64,000 nucleotides of DNA from Jacaranda mimosifolia (Eukaryota; Streptophyta; Magnoliopsida; Lamiales; Bignoniaceae): NCBI GenBank assembly GCA_018894105.1, contig CM032131.1, positions 4,428,501-4,492,500 on the forward strand, written 5' to 3'. Each line of letters opens with the position of its first letter. Positions within the stretch are counted from its first letter, which is position 1. Below the pieces are notes generated by a model, which saw nothing but the letters and a program-made list of their open reading frames with translations, was not told where the DNA came from and did not search any database. A program made the translations under genes and the position numbers. This document shows, piece after piece, positions 57,821-64,000 of the stretch.

Positions 57821-58005
57821 CAAATTCGTCCGCATCATATAAATATATGTATACAGTATATATATATATATTAATATAGTAATACGAAGATAAATGTCCA
57901 CCCACTCTAATAAGTTATAACACTGTTAGTGCAGACAGTAATGCGACACATGTGTGACAGAAAAAGATATGTGGCGTTTGAAAAGCCCTCATGTCATGGG
58001 GCTAG

Positions 58006-58013
58006 TATTTAAA
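58006..58013 (+). promoter_or_regulatory. Possible TATA box of the sulfate transporter gene
   Basis: TATTTAAA lies 64 bp before the chosen ATG, giving a short leader if transcription starts ~30 bp downstream. TATA-like (AT)n text at about 57838-57880 is an alternative. Confidence 0.35.
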
Positions 58014-58076
58014 GTGAGCTGCAGAATCTTTTTGTTTCTTCTTCCTTGGGTTCACCCAAACACTTCAAAAAGAGCT

Positions 58077-60618
58077 ATGAGCACCATACCTGCTGAGAAC
58101 TTCACAATGGAGTTACAGAACATGGATGTCAACGCCGCCGCCACCGGCGGTTCGGAGAGGTCTAAATGGCTGCTCAGCTCCCCCAACCCGCCAGCCCCAT
58201 GGCAAGAACTCTTTAGCTCCATAAAGGAGACCTTTTTGCCTCAAGCAAAAACCAATCAAACTCGGGCTAAAAGAGTTGTTTTCTTCTTGCAAAACGTGTT
58301 TCCAATCCTTAAATGGGGAAGGAATTATAAAGCTACAAAGTTCAAGAATGATCTGATGGCTGGCTTAACTCTTGCCAGTCTCTGCATTCCTCAGGTTTCA
58401 ATTTATTTCATTAACAATTCTTTTGAATTAACCGGATTATTATATATCCTGTATCCTTTGATCGGTCTTAGTTTTTCTTGAAATGGAAATCTTTGCAGAG
58501 TATTGGATATGCTAATCTGGCAAAACTTGATCCTCAATATGGCCTATGTAAGTAAATGGGATCAGCTCAATATTAATTTTACTTGAGAAATTAAAATACT
58601 TTCGCTGAACTGATCATTTGTGTAATATTTCAGACACAAGTGTTGTCCCACCTTTCATATATGCTCTAATGGGAAGTTCAAGAGAGATTGCCATTGGTCC
58701 TGTGGCTGTAGTTTCACTTCTTCTGTCTGCAATGATCTCAAAACTGGTAGATCCTGCGGCTGATCCTGCGGCCTATCGAAGACTTGTTTTTACTGTCACC
58801 TTTTTAACTGGTACCTTCCAGGCGCTGTTTGGATTATTCAGGTGGAATTTCTGGTTTCTTTTAGAACTGGGATTTTGTTATTCTTTCTTCAGATTTTGTC
58901 CCCTTAGTGTAGCTTACTTGTTGAATTTATATATGTACCTGCAGGTTGGGATTTCTTATAGATTTTCTCTCACATGCTGCAATAGTTGGGTTCATGGGAG
59001 GAGCAGCCATTGTAATTGGCCTCCAACAACTGAGGGGATTACTTGGAATTAATCATTTCACCACTAAAACTGATGTTGTCTCTGTGCTTGGCGCTGTTGC
59101 TAAAGCACTTCATCAGCAGGTAATCTGGTTTTTTCGAAAAACTTTCAACTTCTTTTTTCTCCATATTTAGTGCATGTGAGTAAAATTTCAAAATCTTGAC
59201 AGCTTTTTTTTGTTGTTGTTCTAACAGTGGTATCCTTTGAACTTTGTCCTTGGCTGTTCATTCCTGATCTTCATCCTAATTACCCGCTTCATCGTAAGTA
59301 TATACGGCCGCTATTTATCAATTTATATAATTTTCTCTCTCAGTACTGTTTTATTCAACTATTAGTCCTTAATCTGGAAACTGCAGGGAAGAAGAAACAA
59401 GAAACTTTTCTGGTTACCAGCCATGGCTCCTCTTTTCTCAGTCATATTATCCACCTCAATAGTGTACTTAACAAAGGCCGATAAGCACGGGGTTAAAATC
59501 GTGAAACGCTTCAAAGGAGGCCTCAATCCAGTCTCAGTTCATCAATTGAAATTTGGAAGTCCACATATTGGAGATGCAGCAAAAATTGGACTGATATGTG
59601 CACTTATAGCTCTCACTGTGAGTTTATAGTACTTTTTTTTGGCACTTCTAGTTAGCATCTGAGTGCATTTTCGTAGTTAAAAATTATAACAATGATGAGT
59701 GTTTTAATTGTATCAGGAAGCCATTGCTGTTGGCAGATCCTTTGCTTCCATTAAAGGGTACCACCTGGATGGGAACAAAGAAATGGTAGCCATGGGATTT
59801 ATGAACATTATTGGATCTTTTACTTCCTGCTACACAGCAACTGGTGAGACGAATTACTATTGTGATACCTTGTCCCATGTGGAAAAAGAAAAAGAAAAAA
59901 CATTGGGTAAATTGCGGTTCTATGTCCATTAGATATTTCCTATTGAGAAAGTTGTTTCTAATACAATTTTATGTTGCTGTCTGAGGCAATTTTTATGTCT
60001 AAAGGGCTTCTTGAGCACGAGCATTCATTGCTTGAGTTCAATTTTAATTAAGAATGGTTTGTGGTATGTTTCTTATAATTGAATCTAGACTAACAATTTT
60101 ACATCCAGCGGGCTCACGAGCCTAGGCTGTATGATAACTAAATTTTACTTAATGATTACCTGATGAACGATTTTCACTATATCTAAAATAGTAATTTTCA
60201 TGTCCTAACGGACTCACGAGCCTGGGCCATGGCGATGGCATTCTTTGATTAAGTTCGATGTTACTTAAGAATTACGTGCCATAAGTTCTTTACTAAATAT
60301 AAATCCTGGTTCCATCCCTGTGTACACGCAGGTTCATTCTCCAGGACCGCGGTAAATTTCAGTGCAGGCTGTGAAACAGTGGTGTCAAATATTGTTATGG
60401 CAATTACAGTGCTGATATCCCTGCTGTTATTCACCAGGCTGTTATACTACACGCCACTAGCAATTCTGGCTTCAATTATCTTGTCTGCCCTGCCTGGACT
60501 TATTGATGTAAACGAAGCGTATAGTATCTGGAAGGTGGACAAGCTGGATTTCCTGGTTTGCCTTGGTACCTTCATTGGTGTCTTGTTTGGCTCTGTGGAA
60601 ATCGGCCTCCTAGTTGCG
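58077..60618 (+). CDS. SULTR2: Sulfate transporter, SULTR2-like, 5' eight exons (partial)
   Basis: A plasma-membrane H+/sulfate symporter (SLC26/SulP family); group 2 members are low-affinity carriers in vascular tissue. Exons by GT-AG rule and family alignment: 58077-58394, 58499-58547, 58634-58841, 58945-59119, 59228-59293, 59387-59617, 59717-59843, 60332-60618; 1461 nt, 487 codons, no stop, frame kept across all junctions. The SulP signature spans residues 118-139 (PQYGLY ... GSSR). Other marks: [54 protein letters not shown] and [20 protein letters not shown]. The family is about 650-680 residues, so the last membrane part and the STAS domain lie beyond the window. Start: ATG 58077 gives the expected short N-terminus before [13 protein letters not shown]; the in-frame ATG at 57954 adds an atypical 41 residues, and 58107 is an alternative. 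Wording of the loop after residue 300 is closest to SULTR2;1 as I recall it. Confidence 0.93.
60095..60240. repeat. Two TRIM-LTR-end-like blocks in intron 7
   Basis: CAGCGGGCTCACGAGCCTAGG (near 60107) and CCTAACGGACTCACGAGCCT (near 60205) resemble the last ~30 bp of the TRIM LTR (GTCCAACGAACTCGCGAGCT near 24714; inverse at 20606). Two direct copies ~100 bp apart suggest a relic insertion inside the intron. Confidence 0.45.
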
Positions 60619-63600
60619 GTAATCTTGCTTTTATCAATTGTTTCTCTCTTTCTCTCTCTTTTCCTTTTTTTTTTTTTTAAATCACTTTAGACGTAGTTAC
60701 TCTACAAACTCGCAGTCTAAATTTTCGGTGAAAGTCGTAGTACTGCTATGAGTTTAGGTTATTCTAATACGAACAAACCAAGAATCTCACACTAGCAACC
60801 AAAGGTCTACTTGATTCTTACATAGAAAAATTTCATATCATCCACTTAAGTATACACTAAAATATATTGTGATTTATTAGATAAGAATATGATGATATCA
60901 ATTATAAAGTGAAGTTGTGGTATTAATTATTATATATGATCTAACAATTCATTTAATTGAGTATACATACATATATATATATATATATATCCAATTACAT
61001 TATTTTGAATCTTCTATTTTATATTCTGTTTTGTATCCTATTTTAATTTGATGTATATACATCAAATGTATTTGATTCTCAATTAATTATTTTATAAAAA
61101 AAATATATAATAGACATGTAATATATCTATGATATGGAACAAAAGATAAAATATTTAAAAAAAAAAAAAAAAAGAGCTACAAAAAATATTTTAAGCGATA
61201 ATTTACTATTTGCACAGTCATATAAGATTGGCACCAAAATGATTGATACAAAATTGGAATTTTAACACTGTAGAGAAAATTCTATAATTGAGTTTGATAA
61301 TTGTAGAGATGACACACTCTGAGTGTGAGGCCTTCACCACAGTTGACTCAGGTCACATATTGTGTCGTATATATGTTCTGTTCATTGAGACTTGAATGCT
61401 GTGACCTCCACTAAAGCCAAAAAAATACACCAAACTTGGCTTAGTTTTGATAGATTTTGAATCAATCAAATGACTTGATAGGTATAATTGAATCAATCAA
61501 AAGATACAGTATTATGTGGCAGACAAGTTTTTATTAAATAAAGTGTCTGTATTGAACTCAAATCGCTTTCTTATTTTAATCTATAAGTGCCAAAAATATA
61601 ATCGGACATGATGCAGAGTGGAAAGGCAGGTTAGGCCATATATATTTCTTTTTTTCAGAATAAAAGGGTGGAATGAATATTATTATTAAGAAATATTCAT
61701 TGATTTGTTTATTTATTAATTTGTTTCTTATAATGTTCAATCATATTTTCTATTTGATATTTTTCTTAATTAAGTGAAAAGAAAAAAAAAAAGGTTGGTT
61801 TTATATGAGTCCTAATTTCAATTTCTTTCCTCTCCATTAAATTTCGGGTTTCATAATTAAAAGCATAATGGACTTGATTAGGGTGGTGACACTAGCTGGA
61901 AATGATTAATTAACACTTAAAAGATGTCTAGGTTCAATGAATCTAGAAGTCTCTCCCATGGCTCCATCACTTATGCTTGGGTAGTCATGGATAAGACCTA
62001 AATCAATTATGAATCCTTTATTATGATTTATTATTTTATTTTTATATCCTATTCCTATATTTACGAATGCATGTTAAATGTTTACTTAAATATATGAGAA
62101 TCGGTAGGAATCTGGCTGCTGGCATGTTTAGAATTGAATAAAAGGACCAAAAATTTTCTAGTAAAAAGTTTGCTTTCATATTTTATGAAGTTTAAAAATT
62201 ACAATAATGCACGAAAACTTAGAAGTTCCTAAACCTAATTGAGAACCTAGTTCTCCTCATCTAAATTTACATTTCATTTATTTTTGAGTTTTTTAATGTC
62301 ATTTTTTCATAGTGCACGCTGGAATGATTTTTAGTTTTACTTGCATCAATATTTCTTTAAATTTATTGTCAATTACATGCATGCAAGCGTGTGTATATAT
62401 ATATATATATATATATGCATATACTCATGTAAACTTTGCATGATATCATATATAGATACATTCGTATCTAAACCATATTATATCATAAAACTATTAAAAT
62501 ATTAACATACTTATGTTTATGTGGTATCTGTCATTGCATTTGTATATATGCATATATATTTGTAATAAACAAAAGAACTAAGAATGCACGCATGGGCCTC
62601 ATTTATACTCTCTTTGGTCCTTGGATTTTAGGGAAAACATATTACCAAAATTTATATTTTTCATTTTTCCTCGTGAAATCTAATGGCCAAGCAGAGTATT
62701 AAAAAATTTATAAAAAAAAAAAAAGAAAAAGAAAACGCATACAAAATGTGTTTGTGGAATGCAATTCTCCATCGATAACTGTCACATAATTATTTAATCT
62801 CATAATGGATTAAGATTCTGATTTGAGAGCTTGGAGTTTAAGATCACCCATTTTGTCATGTCTCCTTAGTTACATCTCTTTCCTTCGTTAATTGAATGTG
62901 ATACGATGCCTATAGATGTTGAACATTTACCCAGTAATATACACATTTATTTTATTTTTCTCCTTCTATACCAAAAATAGATTGGCTTATTTCTATTTTT
63001 CTTCACTATATTTCAGATCCAGACAAAGCTAAAAGACTTAGATTTTACATTTTGAGAACTCTAGTTAGGGACCATGGATGACAATTAAAATTAAAATTTT
63101 ATTTTGTTCTAAAATTAAATTTTATTTTGATCCTACATAGAATTTAAATGATAATTAGAAAAACCTAAGTTAGTGGATATATAATAAATAGTGACAGTGG
63201 TACATTCCAATTTTTTTTTAAAAAAATATTTTAGGCAATAAAATTTTGTTCTGAATATTTTCAAAAGAAAATAGGGGTAGTAAATTTTAAAATAAATGAA
63301 GCATTTCAAAATATGTCCAGGTTCAATGAATCTAGGTATCTGTCACAATAATTTTGTCTTCAATATTCTTCTTCACTGAAAAGTAATCAAAGAAAGCACC
63401 TTTGCAGTTGTGTACAAGATGTGGTTCGGATACGAAAAGTGGGGCAAAATACTTGATGGTTGTTTCTCTCCACATACGTGCAATTTGTTTGCATTTCAAG
63501 AAAGGCTAGTGATGTTAGTCGGGCAAAAATTATTGCTACCACTGCAACTTTCTTTTTCTACCTTACCTTTAATGGTTAATATTCCTTTATTCTCGTAACA

Positions 63601-64000
63601 GTCTAAATTCATATTTAAAAAAAAGAAAATATTTGAAAATTGTAATGTGAAGTTCCAATCCAGTCCAACTAGTCAGTTCATAAAGAAACGTTCAATTTGA
63701 GAGGTAGGCTCATCCTGAGCATAATAAGACTACTAGGAGAATCACTAGTTTTTTCATTCAAGTCCAACTAGTCAGTTCATGAAGAAAAGTTTGACTTGAG
63801 AAAGGTAGGCCATAGGCCTATCTTGAGCATAATAAGACTATTAGGAGAATCGATGGTTTTTCGACATTAGTTCATAAATAAAGTTTGAGGTGAGAGAGGT
63901 CTACATGTCCTAATTAAAATAGCTGGACTAGTACGTAGAAGAGTCGAGAGTTTTTCCAACTAAAATTGTGGAGATGACTTAATTTACAAAAAAGGGTTGA
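60619..64000 (+). other. SULTR2: Long intron of the sulfate transporter gene (runs off the window)
   Basis: After GLLVA the sequence switches to GTAATC..., and no STAS-domain or 'SFAKI'-like exon is recognisable to 64000. The intron is therefore at least 3.38 kb, many times longer than the seven upstream ones (about 86-490 bp). It contains (AT)n at about 60971-60989 and 62395-62416, poly(A) runs, and the tandem repeat at 63662-63955. The ORF at 63410-63598 has no family resemblance. Confidence 0.7.
63662..63955. repeat. Tandem repeat, ~99-108-bp unit, about 3 copies
   Basis: AGTCCAACTAGTCAGTTCAT starts at 63662 and 63761; both copies continue with GAGAGGTAGGC/GAAAGGTAGGC, TGAGCATAATAAGACTA and AGGAGAATC. 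A third diverged copy (TTAGTTCATAAATAAAGTTT, GAGAGAGGTCTAC) begins near 63866. Non-coding, inside the intron. Confidence 0.8.

Noticed and set aside
57954..58076. Upstream in-frame extension of the sulfate transporter (41 extra residues)
   Set aside because: Unlike known SULTR N-termini and overlapping the probable TATA box and leader; ATG 58077 gives the usual start. Kept as an alternative only.
63410..63598. ORF in the last intron as a possible sulfate transporter exon
   Set aside because: Its residues do not resemble the post-membrane linker or STAS domain, and the frame does not connect at a good acceptor.

Overview
This is AT-rich nuclear DNA from a flowering plant, almost certainly a eudicot. 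The evidence is GT-AG introns in a plant-type sulfate transporter, plant Ty3/gypsy lineages (Tat and a Tekay/Del-like chromovirus type) with initiator-Met tRNA primer sites, and plant MITEs (hAT, Mutator, PIF/Harbinger). The species cannot be fixed from the sequence.

The window is intergenic transposon landscape followed by one cellular gene at its right edge. Region 1-11 kb holds a partial antisense LTR, a Mutator-type end fragment, two hAT MITEs with perfect 8-bp target duplications (2346-3140, 5964-6730), a tandem repeat, an 0.85-kb foldback, a CACTA-terminus-like MITE and a dispersed ~285-bp repeat. Region 11.0-18.0 kb is a decayed Tat-lineage Ty3/gypsy element on the minus strand (RT end, RNase H, second RNase H, integrase, 3' LTR). 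It carries a plus-strand extra ORF with a 'gypsy-type transposase'-like domain and two tandem arrays (81 bp and 68 bp). Region 18.0-24.2 kb is a ruined plus-strand Ty3/gypsy element with ~1-kb LTRs and only RT/RNase H remnants. A TRIM-like miniature LTR element lies at its right edge, and a partial inverted copy lies inside it.

Two related ~10-11 kb Ty3/gypsy elements follow: element A (27956-38039, 5' LTR truncated) and element B (39426-50592, both LTRs, probable 5-bp TSD). Both read LTR - PBS (initiator Met) - extra coiled-coil/acidic ORF - gag with zinc knuckles - protease - RT - RNase H - integrase - PPT - LTR. Both are full of stops and are non-coding today. Each touches a half-MITE at one edge. 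From 50.8 to 57.3 kb come a Mutator-type MITE with a perfect 9-bp TSD, a Tourist-like MITE, a 2.4-kb Mutator-type element and a hAT element with a perfect 8-bp TSD.

The only intact gene starts at about 58.08 kb: a group-2-like (SULTR2) sulfate transporter, eight exons of which (487 codons, open across every junction) fit inside the window. A cluster of four GAGAC motifs, the core of the plant sulfur-response element, lies 260-375 bp upstream of its start. The gene runs off the right edge in an intron longer than 3.3 kb, and its C-terminal STAS domain is not in the window. The most unusual material is the extra pre-gag ORF shared by the chromovirus-type elements, the antisense ORF and satellite-like arrays of the Tat element, and an array of short perfect palindromes in the element B LTR.
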